Notes under the pieces: model-generated
What the model saw: only the letters and a program-made list of their open reading frames with translations
Databases searched by the model: none
Told to the model about the DNA's origin: nothing
Part shown: piece after piece, positions 1-8,096 of the stretch
How the letters are laid out: each line of letters begins with the position of its first letter
How positions within the stretch are numbered: the stretch's first letter is position 1
Translations under genes and position numbers: made by a program
NCBI GenBank assembly: GCA_017549025.1
Contig: JAFYWB010000057.1
Span: 1 to 39,743, forward strand
Length of the DNA: 39,743 nt
Direction: 5' to 3'
Origin: Treponema sp.
GTDB lineage: Bacteria; Spirochaetota; Spirochaetia; Treponematales; Treponemataceae

Positions 1-17
1 AATTATTCGTCACATAT

Positions 18-48
18 ATGTTACCCCCCCCCCTCATCTATTTGTCAA
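18..48 (-). promoter_or_regulatory. Candidate phase-variable promoter with a poly-G(10) spacer, for a gene left of the window
   Basis: On the minus strand a perfect -35 box TTGACA (43-48) is followed by a 19-nt spacer holding ten consecutive G (24-33) and then TAACAT (18-23) as a possible -10. Loss of two G would give the optimal 17-nt spacing. The layout, a homopolymer between -35 and -10, is the one known for phase-variable Treponema pallidum outer membrane genes (tpr subfamily II, TP0126). It sits directly after the terminator of the rsfS operon. The controlled gene lies outside the window, and the -10 is only a 4/6 match. Confidence 0.6.
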
Positions 49-50
49 GA

Positions 51-102
51 GAAATTTTAAAAAAATTAACCCCAATGTACAGGTTACAAGTACACTGGGG
101 TT
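51..102 (-). terminator. Rho-independent terminator of the rplU-to-rsfS operon
   Basis: On the minus strand a 13-bp stem (AACCCCAGTGTAC pairing with a copy having one mismatch, 69-81 and 90-102) is followed by a T-rich tract with seven T in a row. It lies about 45 nt after the rsfS stop codon, as expected for the end of this long operon. Confidence 0.8.
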
Positions 103-146
103 ACTATGAAAAATGATTACAATAGTCTTTTTAAGAAGCCTTCAAC

Positions 147-491
147 CTACCGCAGCACTTCGCCCATGTGCCACAATTTTTCTAGCTCATAAAAGCTACG
201 GGCATCCTGAGACATGAGATGAACCACCACAGTGCCAATGTCAATCAGGTTCCAGTCGTCTCCATCGGGGCTTTTCTTGTTGGTAACATGGATTTCCATG
301 TCATTTTCCCGAACATAATCCTTTACAATCTTGTACAACCCCTTCCAATGAACGGAGCTATTTACTGTCACAATCACAAAATAATCTGTCCAGCTGTTCA
401 GTTGGGAAACATCAATGACGGTAACATCCTTTCCCTTTCCATCCTCCATCAGCTGGGCAATTTCCAAAGCCTTTTCCTTTTCAGTTTTCAT
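147..491 (-). CDS. rsfS: Ribosomal silencing factor RsfS
   Basis: A protein of 114 residues, the usual length of the RsfS/Iojap family. It binds ribosomal protein L14 on the large subunit and blocks subunit joining, lowering translation in starvation or stationary phase. The family signature region is clear: a VTVIDVSQLNSWTDYFVIVT stretch near residues 23-42, the conserved NW/LIDIGTVVVHLM segment near residues 80-93, and the C-terminal FYELEKLW. The ATG is preceded by GAGGTAG at good spacing. It starts 11 nt after the LCP gene stop and is the last gene before the operon terminator. The nadD-yqeK-LCP-rsfS order is common in bacteria, which supports the call. Confidence 0.95.
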   Translation of the reverse strand: MKTEKEKALEIAQLMEDGKGKDVTVIDVSQLNSWTDYFVIVTVNSSVHWKGLYKIVKDYVRENDMEIHVTNKKSPDGDDWNLIDIGTVVVHLMSQDARSFYELEKLWHMGEVLR

Positions 492-502
492 TTCTACCTC
501 TC

Positions 503-1705
503 TTACCGCACGTAGCGGCCGTCAAAATCCTTTCCAAGAATAATGGTGAAGTCCACCCGAGACTCCGCCTCCATTCCAGCACTTTCCGGTAAAACATCTT
601 CCGTTATGATATTGGAGCAGCTGATGATGTCTCCCAGATTCTTTGCAATCTCATCGTTACCAATGTGATTGATGATAATAGTTTCCTCGTAATCGTTTCT
701 GTCTGCATTCACAGAGCTTAACACGTCAAAGCCAAAGCCCTGCAACAAGATAGAAGTATTTCTGGCCAAGCCCTGTACCGAAGTTCCGTTTTGCACCTCC
801 AGCACGTAGATTCGGTCATAAATTGTTTCCACCACAGAAACCAAGGAGCTTACGGTCTGCTTGAACAAATCCTTTACCAGCTCTCCATCGTAATGGGGGA
901 ACAGCAGGGATTTTCCGTCAACCTCTCGCACTGAGCCAGTAATGCTACGGGGAGCAAGGCGCTCGGAGTCAACATGGGCAACAGTCTCAAGAACAATCCG
1001 TAAATCCTTTTCCTCTAGGTTTGTTTCAAACAAATCTTCATATTCCTTGAAGTTTTTCTCCAAGAACATGGTATTGATGTTTTTATTTATAGCAGCCAAA
1101 AAGGCAATAATAACATTCTGGTATCTGTCCTGTACTTCTCCGTCGGTTTCCTCAGGAGAATTGTAATACAAATAGGTAAGGATTTTGTCTCCATCAAGAC
1201 TGTTCACTCCAGAAGGCAAAAGCCAGCGGCTTCCATTATCTGCCTGAATATCCACAGGATAGGGAACAAAGATTTTCAGTCCCCCCAGCAAATCCGTCAG
1301 CACCTTAAAATTATCTACAGAACACACCATGGAAAAGGGAATGCTTTGTCCAGAAAGCTTTTCAATTTCCTGACGATAGGCATCTATTCCCTTTTCACGA
1401 TACACCATGTCGATTCGATCTACCCTTCCCAAGCTGCTGTAAATTGCACCAGTGTTTCCCGGTATGTTGAACAGGGCTCCACGTCCCGACACAGGATAAT
1501 AGATAAATACATCGGTAAAAAGAACCTTCTCGTCATCCTCTAACACAAAAAGAATCTTGATGGGTTCCTCATTTTTAATCATTTCTTCTACAGGATTCAC
1601 CTGCAGGGCTGACACAACAACCAAGGACGTAACAATGATAATAGAAAAAACGAGAAACAAGAAAATCATGCTCTTTTCTAGGCCGCTAGCTCTTTTTCTT
1701 CTCAT
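503..1705 (-). CDS. LytR-CpsA-Psr (LCP) family membrane protein with LytR C-terminal domain
   Basis: A protein of 400 residues with one N-terminal membrane helix (about residues 13-33) after a short Arg/Lys-rich cytoplasmic tail, so most of it is periplasmic. The middle part (about 48-210) has the LCP core pattern, with NIPGNTGAIY, the IDMVYREKGIDA segment and the QDRYQNVI helix. The last ~100 residues match the LytR_C fold (VLEVQNGTSVQGLA). LCP enzymes move glycopolymers from a lipid carrier onto the cell envelope. Spirochaetes lack wall teichoic acids, so the acceptor here is unknown. The ATG overlaps the yqeK stop by one base (TAATG) and has a GGAGGG ribosome binding site, so it is probably translationally coupled. 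Confidence 0.85.
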   Translation of the reverse strand: MRRKRASGLEKSMIFLFLVFSIIIVTSLVVVSALQVNPVEEMIKNEEPIKILFVLEDDEKVLFTDVFIYYPVSGRGALFNIPGNTGAIYSSLGRVDRIDMVYREKGIDAYRQEIEKLSGQSIPFSMVCSVDNFKVLTDLLGGLKIFVPYPVDIQADNGSRWLLPSGVNSLDGDKILTYLYYNSPEETDGEVQDRYQNVIIAFLAAINKNINTMFLEKNFKEYEDLFETNLEEKDLRIVLETVAHVDSERLAPRSITGSVREVDGKSLLFPHYDGELVKDLFKQTVSSLVSVVETIYDRIYVLEVQNGTSVQGLARNTSILLQGFGFDVLSSVNADRNDYEETIIINHIGNDEIAKNLGDIISCSNIITEDVLPESAGMEAESRVDFTIILGKDFDGRYVR

Positions 1706-2271
1706 TATCCCTCCAAAAATGAAAGCAGTTTTAGGGATGCAGGAGCAATTTTCTTTCCTCGTTCCCGCAGAAAATCAATATTTTCCTTCAAAACAAAGCG
1801 CATTGCCTCATCCAAGCCCATAGCAAACACTCTTTCTAAATATTCCTCGGTAACATGGGAACGACCAGGTTCAATCTTGTCTGCCACATACAGCACCTTT
1901 GCCAAATCCCCCATGCCAGGCTCACCAAAGGTGTGGAGACGCACCGCCTCCAGAATATCCTCATCTTCCACAGAAAAATCATTTTTCAAAACAGAGGCTG
2001 CAGCCCTTCCATGAAGCAAGCCAGGCTTGTCCTGCTCCAGCTTTCCCACGGGCTTGCCGTCCAAGGTAGCAAGAGAAATCATCAGCTCTCCCTTCATCTC
2101 CTTGCAAATGTCGTGGGCAATGCCTGCAAAATATCCCCGCTGAGGGTCTAGGCCATGGAGATGGCACAATTTTTCCGCTGTTTCTGCCACTCTCAGTGAA
2201 TGTTCATAGCGACTTTGAGAAACCATGGTAATGGCATATTTTCGTACCAGTTCAGTTGTCTGTGCATCCAT
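1705..2271 (-). CDS. yqeK: YqeK-type HD-domain phosphohydrolase
   Basis: A protein of 188 residues in the YqeK family, which hydrolyses diadenosine tetraphosphate (Ap4A) symmetrically to two ADP. Metal-binding residues of the HD domain are visible: the first histidine in YEHSLRVAETA, then the HD pair in GIAHDICKEM, later RLHTFGE, and an aspartate in VADKIEPGR. I start it at the ATG giving MDAQTTEL, inside the last 20 bp of nadD; the reading frame stays open upstream, but that part lies in nadD and does not resemble the family. It sits between nadD and the LCP gene, a very common arrangement. Confidence 0.88.
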   Translation of the reverse strand: MDAQTTELVRKYAITMVSQSRYEHSLRVAETAEKLCHLHGLDPQRGYFAGIAHDICKEMKGELMISLATLDGKPVGKLEQDKPGLLHGRAAASVLKNDFSVEDEDILEAVRLHTFGEPGMGDLAKVLYVADKIEPGRSHVTEEYLERVFAMGLDEAMRFVLKENIDFLRERGKKIAPASLKLLSFLEG

Positions 2272-2866
2272 ACAATTTTCTCTGTATAATATACCGATAA
2301 ACAGATTCTGGAACAAGATACCGCCAAGATGCTACTGCGCCAGAAGACTGTGTTCCTGAGCCAGCAGCTCGAATCTGACTGGAGGACACAGGAAGCACTC
2401 CATTATCCAGCTCCACATGGGGATAAGGAAAGCTTTTCCGCTGAGTACCGTCCCAACAAATACGTCGTGCCAGAATAATATCTGCGATGTGTGGCAGCTC
2501 CTGATAATGGCCCCATTCCTCAAAGCCTTCCACCAAGTCGTCACCCATAATGAGCCCCAGCTTACCTTCCAGCTTGCCAGCGTATTTTTTTCCCAAGTAG
2601 TTGATGGTATCGTAGGTGTAGGAAACGCCTCCACGCTCAAGCTCGCAGGTTTCCACGCCAAAACGAGGATTACCAGCAATGGCCAGCTCAATCATATCGA
2701 GCCGTTGCCAGGAAGCAGCTCCCTTGGCCAATTCCTTGTGGGGCGGAATATTTACTGGCACAAAAAGCACCTTATCATAGCCCAACCGATGACAAACCTC
2801 ATCAGCCAGCAAAAGATGCCCAATGTGAATGGGATTAAAGCTTCCTCCCAGCATGGCAAGACGCAT
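2252..2866 (-). CDS. nadD: Nicotinate-nucleotide adenylyltransferase
   Basis: A protein of 204 residues, normal for NadD, which adenylates nicotinate mononucleotide in NAD synthesis. The nucleotidyltransferase signature GGSFNPIHIGHLLLADEV (residues 6-23, holding the HIGH-like motif) and the C-terminal SSSQIRAAG (ISSTxIR-type) motif are both present. In between are VPVNIPPHK and the MGDDLVEGFEEW region that bind the substrate. It begins 11 nt after the obgE stop with a GGTAGG ribosome binding site and overlaps yqeK by 20 nt. Confidence 0.95.
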   Translation of the reverse strand: MRLAMLGGSFNPIHIGHLLLADEVCHRLGYDKVLFVPVNIPPHKELAKGAASWQRLDMIELAIAGNPRFGVETCELERGGVSYTYDTINYLGKKYAGKLEGKLGLIMGDDLVEGFEEWGHYQELPHIADIILARRICWDGTQRKSFPYPHVELDNGVLPVSSSQIRAAGSGTQSSGAVASWRYLVPESVYRYIIQRKLYGCTDN

Positions 2867-2877
2867 AACCTACCTAC

Positions 2878-4029
2878 CTATTCTTCATCCTGATTGCTAC
2901 AGCCTGGATACTGAACAGGATCCACATCGCATACAGAACGACTTTTCAAAAAGTCTGATTTAGTGGACTTTTCTTCCGCCACAATAGTCTTGGTAGTGGT
3001 GGGACTCTTGTAACCAGAAGCTTCCATCTTTTGAACGAGAGCCAAAATCTCACGTCGCACCTGATCAAGACCAGTTCGAGCAAAAATTGAAAGAGGAATT
3101 ACCACCTGATCTGGATTTGTAGCGTGAATTGCATCTGTAATCTGCTGTGCCCGTTCTGGAGCCCCTTCGGTATCCATCTTGTTACACAGAATCAACCGAG
3201 GCTTTTTCGCCAAATCAGAGGAAAAGGCTTCAAGTTCAGCCTGCAAGGTGTCGTAGGCAGTTAGACAGTCATCGCTAGAACAGTCAATCATGAACAAAAG
3301 ACCAGCCGTTCTTGAAATATGCTTCAAAAAGCGGATACCCAAGCCTGCACCTTCAGAGGCACCTTCAATAATACCGGGAATGTCCGCAATAATAATATCA
3401 CGGTCAGCATCGGCATGAAGTACACCAAGGTTCGGAATCTTTGTGGTAAAAGGATAGGGAGCAATCTTTGGTCTGGCGTTGGTAAACAAATCCAACAAGG
3501 AGGATTTTCCCGCATTAGGAAAGCCCACCAAGCCTACATCTGCCATAATGCTCAGCTCCACCCTCAGTCTGCGAACCTCTCCACTTTTTCCCTCGTGGGC
3601 ATACCGTGGAGCCTGGTTTGTGGAGGACTTAAAGTGAGTATTTCCCCAGCCACCAGTACCACCCTCCAAGAAAATAAAAAGCTCGTCCTCAGTTTCTGTG
3701 GTAAATTCCCGAATCAGCTCTCCAGTATCATAGTCAAAAATGGAGGTTCCAGGAGGAACGGGAATAACAACATCATCACCATTCTTTCCAAAGCGATTTC
3801 CACCTTCGCCGTCTCCACCGTTTCGAGCTTTAAAAACCTGCTTGTATCGCATGTGAGCTAGGGTTCTCAGGTTCCGCTTCACGCAGAACACCACATTGCC
3901 ACCCTTGCCACCGTCTCCACCATTTGGACCACCCATGGGCACATACTTTTCCCGGCGAAAGGCAATACAGCCGTTGCCACCCTTCCCTGAGCGAACCTCA
4001 ATTACTGCTTCATCTGCAAATTGAATCAA
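2878..4029 (-). CDS. obgE: GTPase ObgE/CgtA, ribosome assembly factor
   Basis: A protein of 383 residues. The glycine-rich Obg domain comes first (RSGKGGNGCIAFRREKYVP, then GGPNGGDGGKGG), followed by the G domain with G1 GFPNAGKSS, G3 DIPGIIEGASEGAG and G4 NKMD, then a short C-terminal tail that is not the classical OCT domain. Obg acts in 50S maturation and stress signalling. I choose the TTG at 4029 as start, giving MIQFADEAVIEV, because Obg proteins begin this way and AGGTGAG lies just upstream. The frame stays open further upstream only because it reads through the terminator hairpin between rpmA and this gene. Confidence 0.95.
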   Translation of the reverse strand: MIQFADEAVIEVRSGKGGNGCIAFRREKYVPMGGPNGGDGGKGGNVVFCVKRNLRTLAHMRYKQVFKARNGGDGEGGNRFGKNGDDVVIPVPPGTSIFDYDTGELIREFTTETEDELFIFLEGGTGGWGNTHFKSSTNQAPRYAHEGKSGEVRRLRVELSIMADVGLVGFPNAGKSSLLDLFTNARPKIAPYPFTTKIPNLGVLHADADRDIIIADIPGIIEGASEGAGLGIRFLKHISRTAGLLFMIDCSSDDCLTAYDTLQAELEAFSSDLAKKPRLILCNKMDTEGAPERAQQITDAIHATNPDQVVIPLSIFARTGLDQVRREILALVQKMEASGYKSPTTTKTIVAEEKSTKSDFLKSRSVCDVDPVQYPGCSNQDEE

Positions 4030-4041
4030 AATCTCACCTAT

Positions 4042-4079
4042 AAAAAAATACCCGAAGAAGGTCGAGCCTGCTCCGGGTA
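4042..4079 (-). terminator. Rho-independent terminator or attenuator between rpmA and obgE
   Basis: On the minus strand TACCCGGAG (one mismatch) pairs with CTTCGGGTA across a 12-nt loop and is followed at once by TTTTTTT. It ends only about 13 nt before the obgE TTG start and shares the transcript with the obgE ribosome binding site. It would lower expression of obgE-nadD-yqeK-LCP-rsfS relative to the two ribosomal proteins. Confidence 0.75.
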
Positions 4080-4109
4080 CGTAATCAGTCAACAAAAATG
4101 TTTCGTGAC

Positions 4110-4367
4110 TTATGCCTCAACTGGTGCAATGGAAGCCAACTTGCGGCCCTTGCGCTCATGGTACACTACAGTTCCTGTAGCTGTAGCAAAGAGTGTGTCA
4201 TCCTTTCCCTTTCCTACATTCTGTCCAGGATGAATCTTTGTACCACGCTGGCGTACCAGAATTGAACCTGCAGGAACAAGCTCTCCGCCGTAAACCTTTA
4301 CACCAAGATATTTAGGATTTGAGTCACGGCCGTTCTTTGCACCGCTACCACCCTTTTTACGTCCCAT
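4110..4367 (-). CDS. rpmA: 50S ribosomal protein L27
   Basis: A protein of 85 residues with the complete L27 pattern: [18 protein letters not shown] near the N-terminus, then [19 protein letters not shown] and the C-terminal [10 protein letters not shown]. The ATG is 6 nt after a strong GGAGG. The protein begins MGRKKGGSG directly, with no N-terminal extension of the kind cleaved off by Prp in Firmicutes. The frame upstream of this ATG closes within seven codons, so no longer form is possible, although a prp gene is next to it. Confidence 0.97.
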   Translation of the reverse strand: MGRKKGGSGAKNGRDSNPKYLGVKVYGGELVPAGSILVRQRGTKIHPGQNVGKGKDDTLFATATGTVVYHERKGRKLASIAPVEA

Positions 4368-4381
4368 AGTATTCCTCCGCT

Positions 4382-4714
4382 TTATTCAGCAATTATTTCC
4401 GTAAAAGCTATATGCTTTGGAAACTCATTCTGCAAGGACTTAAACCCTGCCCTCAAAAAATCCGCTGCATATATCAATCGGGATTTATCGTCAATCCCTT
4501 CCTTCACCAAAAACTCTAAAGTTCCTGGTTCAGGAGCATTTACCACAATTAATGCTCCATAAGCTTCTGTTAGAACCTGTAGTGCTGTTCTCAGCAAGAT
4601 TGTTGCTGCAGCACATACAATGTCAGAACCAGAAGGAGCATATCCAGCATGACCCTTCCCACAGCAGGAACGAAGTACTCCGTTTCCACTACAAGTTAGG
4701 CAAACCTGCATCAT
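4382..4714 (-). CDS. prp: Prp-like ribosomal-processing cysteine protease
   Basis: A small protein of 110 residues between rplU and rpmA, the usual place of prp (YsxB). The motif [16 protein letters not shown] holds the catalytic His and Cys. With the ATG chosen here they are His22 and Cys34, the same numbers as in Staphylococcus aureus Prp, which supports this start over an ATG 12 codons upstream that has no ribosome binding site. In Firmicutes Prp removes an N-terminal peptide from L27. The L27 encoded next door has no such peptide, so the substrate here is unclear. The spacing of the GAGG sequence to the start is short, so the start is uncertain. Confidence 0.82.
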   Translation of the reverse strand: MMQVCLTCSGNGVLRSCCGKGHAGYAPSGSDIVCAAATILLRTALQVLTEAYGALIVVNAPEPGTLEFLVKEGIDDKSRLIYAADFLRAGFKSLQNEFPKHIAFTEIIAE

Positions 4715-4789
4715 CCTCAGAAAATCTTCTGAATCACTGGCTAAAAGCATAGCTTAAAGCCAAGGATTCAAAGGCATAGGCAAAAAGCC

Positions 4790-5104
4790 TTATGCTCCAA
4801 CGATTTCCTGTACACGGATTGTTGTGTACTGCTGGCGATGACCGATTGTTCTGTGGTAGTCCTTCTTGCTCTTGTACTTGTATACAATAACCTTCTTGTC
4901 CCGAATGGATTCTTCCACAACGGCCTTTACCTTAGCACCCTTTACATAGGGAGCTCCTACGCTTACAGAACCCTCATTGCTTACCAAAAGAACGGTATCA
5001 ATCTCAATTACGGTTCCCTTTTCGGCATCAATATTGTCAACCTGAATCAGAGCGTCCTTCTCTGCCTTATACTGCTTGCCCTTATACTCTACAAGTGCGT
5101 ACAT
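4790..5104 (-). CDS. rplU: 50S ribosomal protein L21
   Basis: A protein of 104 residues with the L21 pattern: MYALVEYKGKQYKAEKDALI at the start, then EIDTVLLV, GAPYVKGAKV, and the basic KYKSKKDYHRTIGHRQQYT near the C-terminus that contacts 23S rRNA. The ATG follows AGAGGTAAAAG. It is the first gene of the operon, behind a strong promoter and a leader of roughly 90 nt. Confidence 0.97.
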   Translation of the reverse strand: MYALVEYKGKQYKAEKDALIQVDNIDAEKGTVIEIDTVLLVSNEGSVSVGAPYVKGAKVKAVVEESIRDKKVIVYKYKSKKDYHRTIGHRQQYTTIRVQEIVGA

Positions 5105-5195
5105 CTTTTACCTCTTTCTCTATAATCTGGGATAAAAGCATCCCACCCACGCTCCGGTACTAACGGGACATACCGAAATCGCATTACAATGATTG
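5105..5195 (-). promoter_or_regulatory. 5' leader of the rplU operon
   Basis: The untranslated leader between the promoter and rplU contains a GGGAT-loop-ATCCC hairpin (5132-5147) shortly before the ribosome binding site and a GC-rich stretch upstream of it. L21 operons in other phyla carry leader RNAs for autoregulation. Whether this one works that way is an inference; I do not recognise a specific published motif. Confidence 0.4.
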
Positions 5196-5201
5196 AAAAT
5201 T

Positions 5202-5231
5202 ATTATACCGAACTTTATACGTAATAGTCAA
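5202..5231 (-). promoter_or_regulatory. Sigma-70 promoter of the rplU-prp-rpmA-obgE operon
   Basis: TTGACT (5226-5231), an 18-nt spacer, then a perfect TATAAT (5202-5207) on the minus strand. This fits a strong constitutive promoter for ribosomal proteins. Confidence 0.85.
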
Positions 5232-5269
5232 GTATAAAAATTTCTAAACAATAAAGTTTTATAGCCGAT

Positions 5270-5296
5270 AATGGGTTCCAGCCATTAGAACCCATT
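5270..5296 (-). terminator. Hairpin after argS, likely terminator
   Basis: A perfect 9-bp stem AATGGGTTC / GAACCCATT with a 9-nt loop lies 12 nt after the argS stop codon. The following sequence is only weakly T-rich, so termination may be partial. Confidence 0.55.
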
Positions 5297-5307
5297 ACCA
5301 GCTTGGT

Positions 5308-7101
5308 TTACATAGTCTCCAAGAAGGGGACCAGAATCAAATCAAGGCCGTTTTCCAGAACTTGACGGGTACAGGTGGCCAAGAACAGGCGGGCTGATGC
5401 CAGCTGAACATTTTCTTGAGCCAGTGCCAAGGTAGGACAGTCATGATAAAAGCGACTGAAAGCCTTTGCCACATCGTACAGGTAGCCGGCCACCTGGGAT
5501 GGGTCAAGATTTTGTGCAGCCTTTACTAAAATCTTGGGATATTGCTCCAGTACCTTTACCAATTCCCACTCAGCTTCGTGGGTCAGCAAAGAAGCAGCCT
5601 CACTAGCAGCCAGAGGAGCAAGCCCTACCTCCTGAGCCTTTCGGAGAATTGAGCAGATTCGAGCTCCCATGTACTGAAGGTAGGGACCTGTATCTCCATT
5701 GAAGGAAAGGGATTCCTTGGGATTGAACAGCATATCCTTGGTGGGTGTGGCCTTCAGCAAGTAGTAATGGAGGGCACCCAAGGCAATCTTTTCTGCAACG
5801 GCAGCAGGATCTCCTACAGCCTCTTCTCGCCCTTTGGAAACAATCTCTTCTAAAGCACCATCTCGCAGGCTGTTAATAAGGTCGTCTGCATCAACAACAG
5901 TTCCTTCACGGCTTTTCATCTTTCCTTCAGGAAGGTTTACCATACCGTAAGACAGGTGATACAGCTGATCTGCCCACTGGTAGCCCAGTTTTTTCAACAC
6001 ATAGAACAAGACCTTAAAGTGATACTGCTGCTCACTTCCAACCACATACACCAGCTGGTTAAAAGACCAGTCTCCATGGCGATAAATTGCAGTACCAATG
6101 TCCTGAGTCATGTAGAGGGCTGTTCCATCCTTTCTCAGCAGAACCTTTTTGTCCAGATTGATTTCTTCCAAATCCACCCAAACAGAGCCATCCTCTTCTT
6201 TATAGAAGATTCCATCCTCCAAGCCCTTAAGAATTTCTTCTCGGCCCTTGAGATAGGTTTCGCTTTCGTAATACAGCTTGTCAAAGCTAACACCAGTTCT
6301 CTGGTAGGTTTGGGTAATTCCCTGAATGGCCCAATCGTTCATCTGCTTCCACAGCTTGTGGACAGCTTCATCACCCTGCTCCCACTTTACCAAAAGCTCC
6401 TGGGCAAGCTGCTCTGCAGAAGAATCGGACTTGTTCCACTTGTCGAATTCAACGTAGCAGTCTCCCACAAAACGGTCACTTTTGATACCGAGGCTTTCTG
6501 GAGTTTCGTTTTTTTCCTGATGGAATTTCTGGTAGGCCAGCATGGACTTGCAGATATGAACACCACGGTTATTGATAATATTAACCTTGAAAACCTCTGC
6601 TCCTGCAGCCTTCAAAATTCGGGAAATACTTTCACCTAAAGCATCGTTTCTTAGGTGCCCAAGGTGCAGGGGCTTGTTGGTGTTGGGGCTGGAAAATTCC
6701 ACCATAACACGGCGGCCATCCAAAGGCTTTTTGCCTTCATCCTCGTATGCACCGTAGTTTGCCTTTTGGGAAGCAATTTTTTCCAAAACAGCAGCAATGG
6801 CCGCCCCTTTATTGAGCTTTACATTGACGTAGGGCCCCACAGCCACAAAGGTTCCCACCTGCTGAGCTGCTTCCTGAGCCTGAACCAGAGCCACAATCTT
6901 TGCTGCAATGGCAGGAGGAGCCTGACGAAAAGACTTGGCAAAGGGAAACATGGGAATACCTAAATCTCCCATTTCTGGGTTCGGGGGAGTTTCTAGCACC
7001 AGAGATTCCGCTGTGGTTACAGCCTCCATTCCCAATTCATTACCAAAAGCATTCAACGCATTTGCCACTAAAAGTCGGCACTGCTCCTTTAAATCTGCCA
7101 T
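5308..7101 (-). CDS. argS: Arginyl-tRNA synthetase
   Basis: A class I aminoacyl-tRNA synthetase of 597 residues that charges tRNA-Arg. Visible parts are the N-terminal Add-1 domain, the catalytic HIGH-type motif in NTNKPLHLGHLRNDALG, the KMSK-equivalent in GKMKSREGTVVDADDL, and a C-terminal DALR anticodon-binding domain ending in the typical NGLDLILVPFLETM. The length is normal for the short bacterial form. The ATG has AGGA upstream. It is a single gene followed by a hairpin. The 66 nt upstream have no clear -35 box, although a TATGAT is present. Confidence 0.97.
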   Translation of the reverse strand: MADLKEQCRLLVANALNAFGNELGMEAVTTAESLVLETPPNPEMGDLGIPMFPFAKSFRQAPPAIAAKIVALVQAQEAAQQVGTFVAVGPYVNVKLNKGAAIAAVLEKIASQKANYGAYEDEGKKPLDGRRVMVEFSSPNTNKPLHLGHLRNDALGESISRILKAAGAEVFKVNIINNRGVHICKSMLAYQKFHQEKNETPESLGIKSDRFVGDCYVEFDKWNKSDSSAEQLAQELLVKWEQGDEAVHKLWKQMNDWAIQGITQTYQRTGVSFDKLYYESETYLKGREEILKGLEDGIFYKEEDGSVWVDLEEINLDKKVLLRKDGTALYMTQDIGTAIYRHGDWSFNQLVYVVGSEQQYHFKVLFYVLKKLGYQWADQLYHLSYGMVNLPEGKMKSREGTVVDADDLINSLRDGALEEIVSKGREEAVGDPAAVAEKIALGALHYYLLKATPTKDMLFNPKESLSFNGDTGPYLQYMGARICSILRKAQEVGLAPLAASEAASLLTHEAEWELVKVLEQYPKILVKAAQNLDPSQVAGYLYDVAKAFSRFYHDCPTLALAQENVQLASARLFLATCTRQVLENGLDLILVPFLETM

Positions 7102-7167
7102 AGCACCATCCTAAAAATAAACTTGGAAATAGTATCATATCAAAAAAGAAGGTTTTATGCTACAATC

Positions 7168-8088
7168 TTAGTTCACAAAGGCCATCATGGTGGTAAAACG
7201 ACGCAGCTTTTCTTCCAAAGGCATGGAGTCAGGGAGGCTTGCAGTTTCCCTACGGAAGGAGCCCAAACGAGAATCACAGCAGGTACAGTCAGAGCAACAC
7301 AGGATATTGTCCTCTGGTACTCCCGCTTCTAGCAACAGATTCACGTTAGCTTGGGCCAAGGAAAGCTTGTTGGGAGGAATGATACAAGAGGAACCAAACT
7401 GGCTCGTAAAATAGCTGACTCGCTCCTCCTCTACCTGATAGCAGCAGGAATGAATGTGAGGACCAATCACCAGGGAAAAATCAGCAGGATGGGCACCGTA
7501 GGTTCTTTCTGCTAGCTTGAGGGCCTGCACCACAATACCTGTTCCCTTCCAGCCTGAATGAAGCACCCCACGACAACCAGTTTTTTCATCGTATAAAAAA
7601 ATGGGAAGACAATCTGCCACCGTCACCACTGGCACCAGCTTATTGCTAGTAGTAAGCACTCCATCACCACGCCAAAAATCCATGGCTTCTGGATGGCTTC
7701 CTTCCTTGGATTGCAGTACAGGCTCCCCGTTTTCTCCCTTCTCCACGGCATATACCACCTGAGAATGAATTAATTCCACTGGCACTGCCATGAAATCGGT
7801 GAGAGAAATGGGATATAAATCTGAGGGACTAGTGATTCTTGAAACAAAAACACTAGGCTCAGCAATAGGAGATACAATATTTCTTTTGAGTAAAAAATCC
7901 TTGCGACGTGGATTTTCTTCAGTCCAGCGAAAACGCATGGAGCCAGCAGCACTGGTGGAAATACAGCACCGAGGATGGATTGTATCACCATCCTGAAGGG
8001 GCTTTCCTCCACGGAAAAATGGCAAAGTCAGTACATCTGACTGGTCAAAACTAGTGCAGGAAAGCTCAAAGGCAGAAGCGACAATCAC
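7168..8088 (-). CDS. Laccase-domain (YfiH/YlmD/PgeF) purine nucleoside phosphorylase-type protein
   Basis: A protein of 306 residues of the multicopper-oxidase-like family formerly called polyphenol oxidase. The active-site motifs are present: VADCLPIFLYD, LHSGWKGTG and GPHIHSCCYQVEEE, which supply the His and Cys ligands. The family includes enzymes acting on adenosine and other purine nucleosides (LACC1/FAMIN-like) and PgeF, which edits peptidoglycan precursors. The exact substrate here cannot be read from sequence. It starts at a GTG after AGGTGA, 8 nt from the stop of the DUF5312 gene, so the two form an operon. Bacterial members are usually ~250 residues; this one is slightly long at the N-terminus. 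Confidence 0.88.
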   Translation of the reverse strand: MIVASAFELSCTSFDQSDVLTLPFFRGGKPLQDGDTIHPRCCISTSAAGSMRFRWTEENPRRKDFLLKRNIVSPIAEPSVFVSRITSPSDLYPISLTDFMAVPVELIHSQVVYAVEKGENGEPVLQSKEGSHPEAMDFWRGDGVLTTSNKLVPVVTVADCLPIFLYDEKTGCRGVLHSGWKGTGIVVQALKLAERTYGAHPADFSLVIGPHIHSCCYQVEEERVSYFTSQFGSSCIIPPNKLSLAQANVNLLLEAGVPEDNILCCSDCTCCDSRLGSFRRETASLPDSMPLEEKLRRFTTMMAFVN

Positions 8089-8096
8089 CGATTCAC

